Shown: positions 36,556-45,937 of the stretch, piece after piece
Layout of the letters: each line of letters starts with the position of its first letter
How positions within the stretch are numbered: the first letter of the stretch is position 1
NCBI RefSeq assembly: GCF_021412565.1
Contig: NZ_JAKCLJ010000011.1
Coordinates: 1 to 64,000, forward strand
DNA from: Shewanella sp. AS1
GTDB taxonomy: Bacteria; Pseudomonadota; Gammaproteobacteria; Enterobacterales; Shewanellaceae
DNA: 64,000 bases
Direction: 5' to 3'
Made by a program: the position numbers and the translations under genes
Notes under the pieces: generated by a model
Databases searched by the model: none
The model's input: only the letters and a program-made list of their open reading frames with translations
Told to the model about the DNA's origin: nothing

Positions 36556-37583
36556 CGCTGCAGTCACTTTGCTTGTACCGCTACCAAATCCCGCTGGATA
36601 AGCTGTTACCCGTCGGCATTCAGCGCATCGATACACGCGAGGGGTTAGTGCTGCATGCCAGCACAGCAGAGATGCAGGCCGAAGTGGAGATAGCGCCGCT
36701 CTCAGGAGTGGATATCGACGGCAACCCTATCTTAGGTTTTAGCAGGGAGAGTCTGGAGCAGGTCATAGACGAACTTGAGCTTCTGCTTCCCAAGCTTGAA
36801 GGCGTGCCGCTTGATGCTTTGCTGGATGCGGCAGAGACCACCAAGCTGCCCTCGCTGGCATTTGGTCTGAGCCTGCTCCATGCCAAACTCAATGGACAGC
36901 TGCCTGTGTGTCGCAACAATCCCGGCTTGGTTCCGCTTATCTACCGCAATCAGGATGAGGATAAGGCCGCGCTGCAAAACCGCATCGACGCCTTGAGCCT
37001 AGACACTCATACAGTAAAGGTGAAAGTGGGGCAAACCTCACTGGAAGATGAGGTGCAGCTTATCCATCATATTCTGGCGGTGCGGCCAGCCCTGAAAATT
37101 CGCCTCGATGCCAACCGCGCCTTCACCTTGACACAGGCGATAGATTTCTGTGCCTGTCTGCCCTTGGACGCCATCGACTACATAGAAGAACCCTGCCAGA
37201 ATCCGAGTGAGAACCCAGATCTGTTCGAGGCCGTGGGCATCCATTATGCACTGGACGAAACCCTGCACGATCCCAACTACCAGTTTGTTATGCAAGCGGG
37301 ACTGCGCGCCCTGGTGCTAAAACCTATGCTTGTGGGTCACCTCTCACGCCTGCAATCCCTTATCGATACTGCCATCGATGCCGGCGTCAAAACCATTATC
37401 AGCTCGAGTCTCGAAGCCAGCTTAGGTATTGCCGCCCTACAGGCTATCGCCGCCGAATGCACCCCCAATGAGATGCCGGGGCTAGATACTTTAGGCGCCT
37501 TTAGCTGCGATCTTCTGCTCAGTAGCGGTAAACAGCGCTGCCTGATGCTTGATGAACTGAATCTGATAAAGTCTGTTGGTTAA
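36552..37583 (+). CDS. menC: MenC, o-succinylbenzoate synthase
   Basis: A 343-residue enolase-superfamily enzyme that dehydrates SHCHC to o-succinylbenzoate. The K-x-K acid/base pair is in HTVKVKVGQTS; metal ligands are in IRLDANRAF, YIEEPCQN and ALDETLHD; the second Lys is in LVLKPMLVGHL. The start is the ATG at 36552 overlapping the menH stop by four bases; the frame extends further upstream but only through menH. Confidence 0.94.
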   Translation: MTLQSLCLYRYQIPLDKLLPVGIQRIDTREGLVLHASTAEMQAEVEIAPLSGVDIDGNPILGFSRESLEQVIDELELLLPKLEGVPLDALLDAAETTKLPSLAFGLSLLHAKLNGQLPVCRNNPGLVPLIYRNQDEDKAALQNRIDALSLDTHTVKVKVGQTSLEDEVQLIHHILAVRPALKIRLDANRAFTLTQAIDFCACLPLDAIDYIEEPCQNPSENPDLFEAVGIHYALDETLHDPNYQFVMQAGLRALVLKPMLVGHLSRLQSLIDTAIDAGVKTIISSSLEASLGIAALQAIAAECTPNEMPGLDTLGAFSCDLLLSSGKQRCLMLDELNLIKSVG

Positions 37584-37588
37584 TCAAT

Positions 37589-39043
37589 ATGTCAGTGATT
37601 CGATCACCTCTGCATCAGGCCGCCAGTGAGGCACCCAAGGCAATCGCGCTATTCGAGTGGCAAGAACAGTGGCAAGAGGGAGCCTACCTCGCCATAACTT
37701 ATGCTCAGCTCAGTGCTGCGGTAACCAAGCTCGCCGAGCAGCTAAAACAGGCAGGGCTAAAGACGGGCGATATCCTAACCTGTATCGATAACAACTCCCG
37801 CGCCATGATCAGCCTCTATTGGGCCTGTATCGATATCGGCGCGATTTTCTGCCCCCTCTCCCCAAGGTTTCCCAAGCTGCAGATAAGCCAACTGGCCCAA
37901 CGCTATGGATTAAATACCTTCTGGGCGGCCGATGAGTTCAGCTCTCTCTTGCCAAAAGCGGGTCTGCAGCTGGACTTTAGCGCCCCAGCTACCACGGCTA
38001 CCACAGCCACTACCTATGACGCCGCTTCAACAAACACCTTAGATCCTAAGCTTGCCGCCAATATCATTCTCACTTCGGGCAGCAGTGGTCAGCCCAAGGC
38101 GGCAGTGCACTGTCTGGCGAACCATATCGCCAGTGCTCAGGGCTCGGCGAGCCTCATCCCGCTGGAGCAAGGTGATAACTGGCTGCTGTCACTACCACTG
38201 TTTCATATTGGCGGTCTGGCGATAGTCAATCGCTGCGCCCTGGCTAAAGCCGCCATCACGCTGCCCTCGCCCTCTTTGTCGCTGATTGAGCAGTTAAGAG
38301 TGGTGCCGCTGACCCATCTCTCACTGGTGGCGACACAGCTGATGCGTATCATGGACAAAGATAAAGCGGCATTGAGTGGCATCAAGTCGCTGCTGCTGGG
38401 CGGAGGCGCCATCGCAGGCTCCCTGCTGGACAAGCTCACATCCTTGAATCTAAATGCCTATACCAGCTACGGCATGACAGAGATGAGCTCGCAGATCACC
38501 ACAGGCTTAGCCACGGCTAAAGGCAGCAGTGGCAAGCTGTTACCCCATAGGGAACTGCGAATCGACGCAAAACGCATACTGGTCCGTGGCGAGACGCTGT
38601 TTATGGGCTACCTGAGTGACCATGGCGGCCTAAGCTTTAATCTGCCGCTTAATCAAGATAATTGGTTCGATACCAAAGATTTAGGTTACTGGGACGAAGA
38701 AGGGAATTTGGTGATCGGCGGCCGCGCCGACAATATGTTTGTCTGCGGCGGCGAAAATGTGCAACCGGAGGAGATAGAGGCCGCCCTCAAACGTCACCCC
38801 CAGATTCAAGATGCCATCGTCTTCGCCATGGAGGATAAGGAGTTTGGCTGCCTGCCGGTTGCTATCATCAAAGGGGAGCTCTCATCGACTGAGGAGCTCG
38901 ACGCTTTTGTCTGTCAGTATATCGCCCGCTTTAAACGGCCAAGGCGCTATTTCCCCTGGCCGGAGACAGCAAGTACAGGACTGAAAGTGATACGTAAGCA
39001 GCTGATTGATGCCGTATTACAGGCAGATAATTCAGATACTTAA
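37589..39043 (+). CDS. menE: MenE, o-succinylbenzoate-CoA ligase
   Basis: A 484-residue ANL-family adenylating enzyme that activates o-succinylbenzoate with CoA. P-loop ILTSGSSGQPKAAVH, A5 YTSYGMTEMSSQI, and A8 region GGRADNMFVCGGENVQPEEI are clear. It lies 5 bp after menC and ends the operon before a terminator. menB, menF and menA are not in this window. Confidence 0.95.
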   Translation: MSVIRSPLHQAASEAPKAIALFEWQEQWQEGAYLAITYAQLSAAVTKLAEQLKQAGLKTGDILTCIDNNSRAMISLYWACIDIGAIFCPLSPRFPKLQISQLAQRYGLNTFWAADEFSSLLPKAGLQLDFSAPATTATTATTYDAASTNTLDPKLAANIILTSGSSGQPKAAVHCLANHIASAQGSASLIPLEQGDNWLLSLPLFHIGGLAIVNRCALAKAAITLPSPSLSLIEQLRVVPLTHLSLVATQLMRIMDKDKAALSGIKSLLLGGGAIAGSLLDKLTSLNLNAYTSYGMTEMSSQITTGLATAKGSSGKLLPHRELRIDAKRILVRGETLFMGYLSDHGGLSFNLPLNQDNWFDTKDLGYWDEEGNLVIGGRADNMFVCGGENVQPEEIEAALKRHPQIQDAIVFAMEDKEFGCLPVAIIKGELSSTEELDAFVCQYIARFKRPRRYFPWPETASTGLKVIRKQLIDAVLQADNSDT

Positions 39044-39100
39044 CAGCCACTACTGACACATTTATTGATACCCGAACATCTATTTGTTAGCTTTGTGCCA

Positions 39101-39133
39101 TAAAAAAACCTGCTATAAGCAGGTTTTTTTATT
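39101..39133. terminator. Bidirectional terminator between menE and rpoH
   Basis: AAAAAAACCTGC / GCAGGTTTTTTT with a short loop; T runs on both strands serve both converging genes. Confidence 0.9.
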
Positions 39134-39151
39134 GAGTAGTGCAAGATGAGA

Positions 39152-40009
39152 TTAGATCTCCATCTGACCCTTAAGTTTGTTCATTGCATTCTTTTCCAGC
39201 TGTCTGATCCGCTCGGCCGACACCTGATAGGTCTCTGCCAGCTCCTGCAATGTGGTCTTCTCGTCATCTAACCAGCGCGCTCTTAAGATATGTTGGCTAC
39301 GCTCATCAAGTGTTTTGATGGCCGCCAATAGACGTGCCTGATTATCGGATTCGAGATTATCGTTTTCCACCTGCTGTGCCAGATTGGAAGAGTGATCCTC
39401 AAGATAATGTACAGGGGCATAATCCTGTTCATCGTCGTTATCGCTGGCCAGATCGAATGCAGGATCCTGCGCCGCCATACGCGATTCCATCTCGGTGACG
39501 TCGGCTTTCGACACACCCAGATTTTCGGCCACCATAGTGACCTCTTCATCGCTGAACCAGCCAAGGCGTTTCTTCGCCTTACGCAGGTTAAAGAATAACT
39601 TACGCTGCGCCTTAGTGGTGGCCACTTTTACTATGCGCCAGTTTTTCAGCACATATTCGTGGATCTCGGCTTTAATCCAGTGCACGGCAAATGACACAAG
39701 ACGAACACCCACATCGGGATCGAAACGTTTTACCGCTTTCATCAGACCAATATTACCCTCCTGGATAAGATCGGCCTGAGGTAAACCGTAACCCGCATAA
39801 CCTTTGGCAACATGGATAACGAAACGAAGGTGAGACATAATCAACTGCTTCGCAGCCTGGATGTCACCAGTCTCTTGCAGACGCTTCGCCAGCTCATACT
39901 CCTCCTCAGGCTCCAGCATGCGAATGCTGTGCGCAGAATGAATATAAGCCTCTAAGCTACCACTGCTTTGAGGGACCATCAGGGCCATTGATTGCGTTTG
40001 ACTTGTCAT
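39152..40009 (-). CDS. rpoH: RNA polymerase sigma-32 factor RpoH
   Basis: A 285-residue heat-shock sigma factor. Region 2 has [20 protein letters not shown] and [19 protein letters not shown]; the RpoH box [18 protein letters not shown] follows. Region 4 HTH is [20 protein letters not shown]. It directs transcription of chaperones and proteases, and hslRO further right are members of its classic regulon. Gene order with ftsXEY upstream matches E. coli. Its own sigma-70-like promoter is at 40133-40161. Confidence 0.97.
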   Translation of the reverse strand: MTSQTQSMALMVPQSSGSLEAYIHSAHSIRMLEPEEEYELAKRLQETGDIQAAKQLIMSHLRFVIHVAKGYAGYGLPQADLIQEGNIGLMKAVKRFDPDVGVRLVSFAVHWIKAEIHEYVLKNWRIVKVATTKAQRKLFFNLRKAKKRLGWFSDEEVTMVAENLGVSKADVTEMESRMAAQDPAFDLASDNDDEQDYAPVHYLEDHSSNLAQQVENDNLESDNQARLLAAIKTLDERSQHILRARWLDDEKTTLQELAETYQVSAERIRQLEKNAMNKLKGQMEI

Positions 40010-40132
40010 TAACGCTCCTACTTCTTGCTAAATTTAACGCGATAAAACCGCTTGCGGCCTCATGGCCATTTCCCCCTATTTAAGACCTTTGTCTCGACCC
40101 AGCTTAGGGTTTATATGGGGACAAGCTGATGA

Positions 40133-40161
40133 ACTATCGGCGATCTGACATCCTATGTCAA
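40133..40161 (-). promoter_or_regulatory. Sigma-70-type promoter of rpoH
   Basis: On the minus strand TTGACA (40156-40161) and GATAGT (40133-40138) are 17 bp apart, giving a leader of about 115 bases. The -35 end overlaps a perfect TGACAT-CCT-ATGTCA palindrome (40146-40160). Confidence 0.55.
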
Positions 40162-40242
40162 TACACCATTTACCGATTAATTTTGTCCGAATCTATAGAC
40201 AATGCAAGTGAAGATTAGTTCATCTAGCCAGAGGGAGACAGA

Positions 40243-41208
40243 TCAGGATGGCTCTATGGCGCGCAGATGTTGGCGCACCGACAGGTAAGAGCCTAACCAG
40301 CCTAAGAAAGAGGCCAAGAGCATGAGTTCGCCGAGCTCAAACAGGGTTAGCGATTGCATCTTCATCTGGCTGCCGTAGAGGCCCAATAACTCGATAAGCG
40401 CTCCGTCAAGATACCAGACCAAGAGGTTAATAATTACCCAGGCGAGCATACCGCCTATCACCCCAAACCAGATGCCAGTATAGAGAAACGGCCGCTGAAT
40501 AAAGCTCTCGGTCGCCCCCACCAGCTTCATCACCTCAATTTCGGTGCGCCGGTTCATGATCGCCAGTCGAATGGTATTGCCTATCACCAGCACCACCGCC
40601 AGTACCAGCAGGGCTGCGATTGCCATTACAGTGCGCTCCAGTAACTTTAATACCGCCTGTAGTCGCTCCAGCCATTCTATGTCCAGGCGGCCAAAGTTGA
40701 CTTCGGCTTCCAGTTCCAGCTTCTTCAGCAGCTCTTTGGCGCCATTGGGACTGGCATATTTCAGACTTGGGGTGACAGTGATCACCGCAGGCAAGGGGTT
40801 TTCATCTAAATAGGCGATGGCATCGCCGAAACCGGATAGGCGCTGAAACTCCTCCAACGCCTGATCGCGATTGATATAACTGACCGCGCTCACCTCAGGG
40901 TAGGCACTGATGCGGGTGATCAGGCTCTGTATGCTGCGTTCGCTGCGATCTTTATCGATAAACAGGGAAATTTCGGCGGCGCTGTTCCAGGATTGGGTAA
41001 TTGTCTCGGCGTTCTTAACCAGCACCTGCAGCGCCGCAGGCAGACTCAGGCTGACCCCCAGCACCGCCATGGTCATGAATGAGGAGACAGGATTGCGCCA
41101 CAGCTCGCCCATGCTGGCCATGGCATGTTGAATATGGCGCACAAAAAACATCACGATGCGCCCGGTAAAGGGCAATTTGCTACGCACTAATTGAGGTTGT
41201 TGATTCAT
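40243..41208 (-). CDS. ftsX: Cell-division protein FtsX
   Basis: A 321-residue inner-membrane partner of FtsE. A cytoplasmic N part is followed by helix 1 (about 45-65), a periplasmic domain (about 70-185) and three more helices (AIAALLVLAVVLVIGNTIRL, the region near 250, and LGELMLLASFLGWLGSYLSV). FtsEX acts at the septum to drive peptidoglycan hydrolases by way of EnvC. ftsE lies 14 bp upstream; ftsY, ftsE and ftsX form one operon. Confidence 0.95.
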   Translation of the reverse strand: MNQQPQLVRSKLPFTGRIVMFFVRHIQHAMASMGELWRNPVSSFMTMAVLGVSLSLPAALQVLVKNAETITQSWNSAAEISLFIDKDRSERSIQSLITRISAYPEVSAVSYINRDQALEEFQRLSGFGDAIAYLDENPLPAVITVTPSLKYASPNGAKELLKKLELEAEVNFGRLDIEWLERLQAVLKLLERTVMAIAALLVLAVVLVIGNTIRLAIMNRRTEIEVMKLVGATESFIQRPFLYTGIWFGVIGGMLAWVIINLLVWYLDGALIELLGLYGSQMKMQSLTLFELGELMLLASFLGWLGSYLSVRQHLRAIEPS

Positions 41209-41222
41209 TCACGGCTCCTCAA

Positions 41223-41912
41223 CTACAGGCTAAAGGCAGATTCTGTGGGTAGCTCATTGCCCCCGAGCACCCGCCCCTGTTTCAGTGTCAGGGTGCGATA
41301 CTTCATCCGGGCAATCAATCCCAGATCATGGGTGGCTATCAGGACAGTGGTGCCCGAATCATTGAAGGTTTCAAACAGACGCAGAATGTCCATGGAGAGC
41401 TTTGGATCTAAGTTACCGGTCGGCTCATCGGCCAGCAGCAGCGGCGGCTTGTTCACAATCGCACGGGCGATGCCGACCCTCTGCTGCTCACCGCCGGAAA
41501 GCATAATGGGATAATGCCTTTCTTTACCGTAAAGCCCCACCATGTCCAGCGCGGCTAAGACACGCTTCTTAATTTCATGCAGAGCAAAGCCCTCGATCAC
41601 CAGCGGCAGAGCGATATTGTCAAACACAGAGCGATCCATCAGCAGGTGATGGTTCTGGAAGATCATGCCGATATCCCGCCGCAGGAAAGGCACATCCTTA
41701 GGACGAATATTGGCGATATCATGGCCATTGATGGAGACACGCCCCGCATTGGCCCGCTCAATCACAGTGATCAACTTAAGCAAGGTGCTCTTGCCGGCAC
41801 CGGAATGGCCGGTTAAAAACGCCATCTCGCCGCGCTGCAGATGAAAACTTACATCGGTCAGGGCCTTCTGCCCGCCGGGATAAATTTTACTCACTTGCTC
41901 AAATCGAATCAT
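41223..41912 (-). CDS. ftsE: Cell-division ATP-binding protein FtsE
   Basis: A 229-residue ABC ATPase. Walker A GHSGAGKSTLLK, signature LSGGEQQRVGIARA, Walker B LLLADEPTGNLD and H-loop ATHDLG are all present. It works with FtsX in septal cell-wall splitting. Confidence 0.96.
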   Translation of the reverse strand: MIRFEQVSKIYPGGQKALTDVSFHLQRGEMAFLTGHSGAGKSTLLKLITVIERANAGRVSINGHDIANIRPKDVPFLRRDIGMIFQNHHLLMDRSVFDNIALPLVIEGFALHEIKKRVLAALDMVGLYGKERHYPIMLSGGEQQRVGIARAIVNKPPLLLADEPTGNLDPKLSMDILRLFETFNDSGTTVLIATHDLGLIARMKYRTLTLKQGRVLGGNELPTESAFSL

Positions 41913-41983
41913 AAGTGTCCAATATTCTTGTAATAATGTTTTAGCCTTACGATAAATATGCCAGCAATCTTACATAATTAACA

Positions 41984-43399
41984 TCACTGCTGGGCTTCGG
42001 CTTCCTCTTGGCTAAACAGGGCATCGACAAACTCTTTGGCATCGAATGGGCGCAGATCGTCAATCTGCTCACCAACACCAATATGCCGAATAGGAATACC
42101 AAATTTATCGGCAATGGCAAAGATCACCCCGCCCTTAGCCGTACCATCGAGCTTGCTGATGGTAATGCCGGTCACACCGACCGCATCTTTAAACAGCTGC
42201 GCCTGGCTGATGGCGTTCTGGCCTGTGCTGGCATCTAGGGTCAGCATCACCTCATGGGGCGCGGTTTCATCCTGCTTCTTCATCACACGCACCACTTTCT
42301 TAAGCTCTTCCATCAGGTGCGCCTTATTCTGTAGACGACCCGCAGTATCGGCGATCAAGACATCAACCTTTCTGGCACGTGCTGCCTGCAAGGCATCGAA
42401 CAATACCGAGGCACTGTCGGCACCCGTGTGCTGTGCAATCACTGGGATCTCGTTGCGCTGACCCCAAACCTGCAGCTGCTCAACCGCTGCGGCGCGGAAG
42501 GTGTCACCCGCCGCCAGCATTACAGATTTACCCTGTTTCTGATACTGCTTAGCCAGCTTGCCGATTGTGGTGGTCTTACCCACGCCGTTGACCCCCACCA
42601 TGAGAATAACGAAAGGCCCATCGCTGTTTTCCGGCACCAGAGGCACACTGACGGGTTCTAAGGTTTTCTGCATCTCTTCGCGCAGCAACTCATAGAGAGC
42701 TTCGCCATCTTTTAACTGCTTACGGCTGGCCTGTTCGGTCAAACTGGCGATAAGGCGAGTGGTGGTTTCCACCCCCACATCGGCGATCAGTAGCTGCTCT
42801 TCGAGCTCTTCGAACAGATCATCATCGATCTTCTTGCCCTTGAACAAACCGGCAAAGCCGCTGCCGATATTCTCGCTGGTACGCTTAAGACCACGTTTAA
42901 GGCGAGCAAAAAAGCCCTCTTTGCTGGGTTTCTGCTGCGGCTCTGGCTGGGCTTCTGCCACTGCTTGTTGCTCTGCGGCCAGACGTGCTTCTTCGGCCTG
43001 CTCTGCAGCCAGACGTTCTTGCTCTGCCTGCTCAGCCGCCAGACGTGCTTGTTCGGCCTGCTCAGCTGCCAGACGTGCTTGTTCGGCCTGCTCTGCAGCC
43101 AGACGTGCTTGTTCGGCCTGCTCTGCGGCCAAACGTGCTTGTTCGGCCTGCTCTGCGGCCAGACGTGCTTGTTCGGCCTGCTCGGCGGCCAGACGTGCTT
43201 GTTCGGCTTGCTCTGCGGCCAAACGTTCTTGCTCAGCCTGCTCTGCAGCCAGACGCTCTTGTTCGGCCTGCTCTGCGGCCAGACGTGCTTGTTCGGCTTG
43301 CTCTTGCGCTATTTGCTGCGCCTCTTCTATTTCTGGTGCCGCGACCTCTTGTTTAGGATCGTCTTTACGGAACCAGGAAAAAAAACCTTTCTTTGCCAT
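41984..43399 (-). CDS. ftsY: SRP receptor FtsY with an 11-fold repeat in its acidic domain
   Basis: A 471-residue signal-recognition-particle receptor for cotranslational membrane insertion. The N-terminal A domain (1-160) has a membrane-binding start ([14 protein letters not shown]) and eleven 10-residue repeats of the type [10 protein letters not shown] (about 35-144). The NG GTPase follows: [15 protein letters not shown] (G1), DTAGRLQNK (G3) and [10 protein letters not shown] (G4). The repeat is perfect enough to suggest slippage, so the A-domain length may vary between strains. ftsE lies 71 bp downstream, as in E. coli. Confidence 0.96.
   Translation of the reverse strand: MAKKGFFSWFRKDDPKQEVAAPEIEEAQQIAQEQAEQARLAAEQAEQERLAAEQAEQERLAAEQAEQARLAAEQAEQARLAAEQAEQARLAAEQAEQARLAAEQAEQARLAAEQAEQARLAAEQAEQERLAAEQAEEARLAAEQQAVAEAQPEPQQKPSKEGFFARLKRGLKRTSENIGSGFAGLFKGKKIDDDLFEELEEQLLIADVGVETTTRLIASLTEQASRKQLKDGEALYELLREEMQKTLEPVSVPLVPENSDGPFVILMVGVNGVGKTTTIGKLAKQYQKQGKSVMLAAGDTFRAAAVEQLQVWGQRNEIPVIAQHTGADSASVLFDALQAARARKVDVLIADTAGRLQNKAHLMEELKKVVRVMKKQDETAPHEVMLTLDASTGQNAISQAQLFKDAVGVTGITISKLDGTAKGGVIFAIADKFGIPIRHIGVGEQIDDLRPFDAKEFVDALFSQEEAEAQQ
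42968..43297. repeat. 30-bp tandem repeat inside ftsY, about 11 units
   Basis: Eleven near-identical 30-bp units in the ftsY reading frame, differing mainly at a Ala/Glu codon and third positions. The array also keeps long frames open on the opposite strand. Confidence 0.9.
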
Positions 43400-43637
43400 G
43401 TGTAATACCGCTGCTCAGCTACTCAAATTACTGAAATCTATTATGCTCGCCATTATAACCAGATAGCGGCGCCAAATATGCAGAAAAGCCTTAGCTTTTT
43501 GCCTAAAACAGAGATTAGCCCACCCTTTTTTGAAAGCTTGGGGTAAAATAACCGCTTCAATTTAGCGCATCAGTCTATCATTTTCTTGGGTCAGACCAAG
43601 TGTGAGCTAAGTTTATCCATTAATCGACAGGTATAAA

Positions 43638-44234
43638 ATGGCTAGAAATCGTCCCGCCAGTGGGCAAGTACGTATTATTGCCGGGCAATGGCGCTCACGC
43701 CGCCTGCCCATACATGATCTCGAAGGACTACGCCCAACCACTGACAGGGTGAGAGAAACCCTATTTAACTGGCTTGCCGGAGATCTGGCTGGCGCCCGGG
43801 TGCTCGACTGTTTTGGTGGCAGCGGCGCCTTGGCATTAGAAGCCCTGTCCCGCTACGCCAGCTATGCCAACATCTTTGAACTACAAACCAGCGCGGCGAA
43901 ACAGCTAAAACAGAACCTGCTCACCCTCAAGTGCGAGCATGCCGATGTGGTTCAGGGCGATACCTTAGCCTTACTGCAGCAGCCTCCGGCCCAGGGCTTC
44001 GATATCGTCTTTATCGATCCGCCATTTCGTAAGGGATTGGCAACCGAGACTATTGCGGCTTTAGATAAGCAGCACTGGCTCAATGACTGCGCGCAGATCT
44101 ATGTAGAAACCGAGAGTGAGTTGTCCCTTCTGCCAGTGCCTGAAACCTGGGTTCAGCTGAAAGAGAAGAAAGCCGGACAAGTGATCTACCGTCTCTATCA
44201 GTATCAAGCACCAACGAACGACGTCATAAACTAA
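43638..44234 (+). CDS. rsmD: 16S rRNA (guanine-966-N2)-methyltransferase RsmD
   Basis: A 198-residue SAM methyltransferase. VRIIAGQWRSRRLP is the family N terminus, RPTTDRVRETLFNWL follows, LDCFGGSGALALEAL is motif I, and FIDPPF is the catalytic D-P-P-F. It methylates G966 in 30S subunits. It is divergent from ftsY (238-bp gap), as in E. coli. Confidence 0.95.
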   Translation: MARNRPASGQVRIIAGQWRSRRLPIHDLEGLRPTTDRVRETLFNWLAGDLAGARVLDCFGGSGALALEALSRYASYANIFELQTSAAKQLKQNLLTLKCEHADVVQGDTLALLQQPPAQGFDIVFIDPPFRKGLATETIAALDKQHWLNDCAQIYVETESELSLLPVPETWVQLKEKKAGQVIYRLYQYQAPTNDVIN

Positions 44235-44282
44235 GGCATATCGCAAAATAGCCATAACCGAGTAGCCATAGCCGAGTAAAAC

Positions 44283-44558
44283 ATGAAACTTTTTATCTTA
44301 AGCGGCAAAGTGATCACCCTCTTTGCCTGGGCACTGATGCTCTATAACCTGCCCAGTCCGATAGGGGGCGATATCGGCCTGCTGCTGAGCCTGCTGTTTA
44401 TTATCACCCTCTTTATGCATGCGGTGCAGGTGCTGATTTTCCACATAATGTTCAAAGCCCTGATGCCAATCCGCAAGCGCCATTATCTTTGGGTGCTGCT
44501 ATTTGGCGTTTTCAGTCTGTTGGAGCATCGCCAGCAACTGCTCGCCCCTAAGGGATAA
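44283..44558 (+). CDS. DUF1145 small membrane protein
   Basis: A 91-residue protein with three hydrophobic segments (about 6-22, 29-56, 69-83) and an N-P motif after the first. It resembles the DUF1145 family (YhhL), whose gene follows rsmD in many gammaproteobacteria, as here (48-bp gap). Function unknown. Confidence 0.85.
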   Translation: MKLFILSGKVITLFAWALMLYNLPSPIGGDIGLLLSLLFIITLFMHAVQVLIFHIMFKALMPIRKRHYLWVLLFGVFSLLEHRQQLLAPKG

Positions 44559-44587
44559 GCCCTTGGCTTTGTCGCTAAAAAGCCAGT

Positions 44588-44617
44588 AAAAAAAGCACCT
44601 TGTGGTGCTTTTTTTAC
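44588..44617. terminator. Bidirectional terminator between DUF1145 gene and gspN
   Basis: AAAAAAAGCACC / GGTGCTTTTTTT with a short loop, T runs on both strands. Confidence 0.9.
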
Positions 44618-44677
44618 TTTATGTCTACTTTGCTACAAGCTAGTGTTTCTACAAGCTAGTGCCAGCCAACAGCTAGG

Positions 44678-45439
44678 CTACATGCCGGGGATACGCCCCT
44701 GATAGCTGATGGGGTAATAGCCCTGGCTGTCTTTCTTACCGAGGAAACTCAAAGCCTGTTTCAAATCTTTAGGTTGAGCATCCGTCTCTCTGATCTTGGC
44801 GCTGACCTGGAACTGACTCTTATCTTTGAGCAGAGCGCTGCCCGACACGCCCAAGGCATTCATGGTCTCATCTGTGGCTATCTTGATGTTGCCATCGACG
44901 CAGCTTAATCCCAGCTCAACATCCCCTAGCGGATATTTACCGAACTGATTATTCACCTGCAATTGCTGGGCAAACATCTTGCCACTCAGCTGCTCACACC
45001 AGGATGTGCCCTGAGTCAACTGCTGCACTATCAGGCTAAAGTTACCTTCCACCTGAGTCCTGAAGGGCAGACGGCTGTTGCCGAGCAGAAACTCACTCGG
45101 CGCATCGAAACGCAGCTGTTCTATATCCACACCCGAGGTGGACAGAGACACCAAGCCTTTACCATTGACCGCATGGGCACGATTGCCCACAGTCAGATCC
45201 AGATCCGCCTTACCCAGCAGTAATCCCCAGGGATTGAGCTCCCAACTGACTAACTCCAGCTGACGCTGACCTATGAGCACCTGCTCGGCACTGCCCGACC
45301 AGACACTGCCCGAAACGCCGCTAATTTTAACCATATTCGGCAAAGGCGCCAGGCTGACGGCAACACTGGCCGGAAACAGGGCGACTAAAAAAACCAGATA
45401 AACGACAAAACCGATCGCTATTTTCTTCACTAGACTCAC
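44678..45439 (-). CDS. gspN: Type II secretion protein GspN
   Basis: A 253-residue inner-membrane-anchored protein: one N-terminal helix (IAIGFVVYLVFLVALFPASV, about 7-26) and a periplasmic part with the beta-rich GspN fold (VWSGSAEQVLIGQRQLELVS). The role in the machine is accessory. It is last in the gspC-N operon, 21 bp after gspM. Confidence 0.9.
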   Translation of the reverse strand: MSLVKKIAIGFVVYLVFLVALFPASVAVSLAPLPNMVKISGVSGSVWSGSAEQVLIGQRQLELVSWELNPWGLLLGKADLDLTVGNRAHAVNGKGLVSLSTSGVDIEQLRFDAPSEFLLGNSRLPFRTQVEGNFSLIVQQLTQGTSWCEQLSGKMFAQQLQVNNQFGKYPLGDVELGLSCVDGNIKIATDETMNALGVSGSALLKDKSQFQVSAKIRETDAQPKDLKQALSFLGKKDSQGYYPISYQGRIPGM

Positions 45440-45460
45440 AAATACACCTTAACGCCTTGA

Positions 45461-45937
45461 TTACTGCGACAATTGAATACGACGGACTTTAACAAATCCT
45501 GGCGTATCGGACTGAGCCAGCTCGATATTATCCAGCGACATCCCTTTTTCCTGCACCAGATCGCTCAGGTAGCCCAGTAGTGAATTGAAAGGCACCTCAT
45601 CCATCCACACCTGTATCTTGTTGCCCTGGGGCTGCATTCGGGTGATCTCCAGGCCAAAACTCTTCGCCCCCTGGGTCACGGCTGTACTTAGGCTGCCTGA
45701 ATAGACTTGCTTACCACCCGCCTGTTTCAAACCGGCTATCTTATTGGCGGTCTGCTTAACATAATTGAGGGTATTTTGCTGCGCCTGCAAGGCCCGCTCC
45801 GCATCCGCTTCGGCATTGCTGATGGGAGTCCAGATCCCCCAATAGCCGATGCCCACCACCAGCATCACACCGCAGGCTGCAACCAACTGCTGCTCCCGCA
45901 GAATTAACCCGTTCCACCACGCCTTAATGTTGTCCAT
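45461..45937 (-). CDS. gspM: Type II secretion protein GspM
   Basis: A 158-residue inner-membrane-platform protein with a short cytoplasmic start (MDNIKAWWNGLILREQQLVA), one helix (about 17-35) and a ferredoxin-like periplasmic domain. It pairs with GspL. Its start directly abuts the gspL stop. Confidence 0.92.
   Translation of the reverse strand: MDNIKAWWNGLILREQQLVAACGVMLVVGIGYWGIWTPISNAEADAERALQAQQNTLNYVKQTANKIAGLKQAGGKQVYSGSLSTAVTQGAKSFGLEITRMQPQGNKIQVWMDEVPFNSLLGYLSDLVQEKGMSLDNIELAQSDTPGFVKVRRIQLSQ

Noticed and set aside
42968..43297. Regular ~30-bp repeat as a CRISPR array
   Set aside because: Units are directly joined with no spacers, are in the ftsY reading frame, and there are no cas genes.
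42759..43466. Long plus-strand frame (235 aa) rich in Cys/Ser/Ala, opposite ftsY
   Set aside because: It exists because the 30-bp ftsY repeat keeps the opposite strand open. It has no ribosome site, low complexity, and ftsY is certain.
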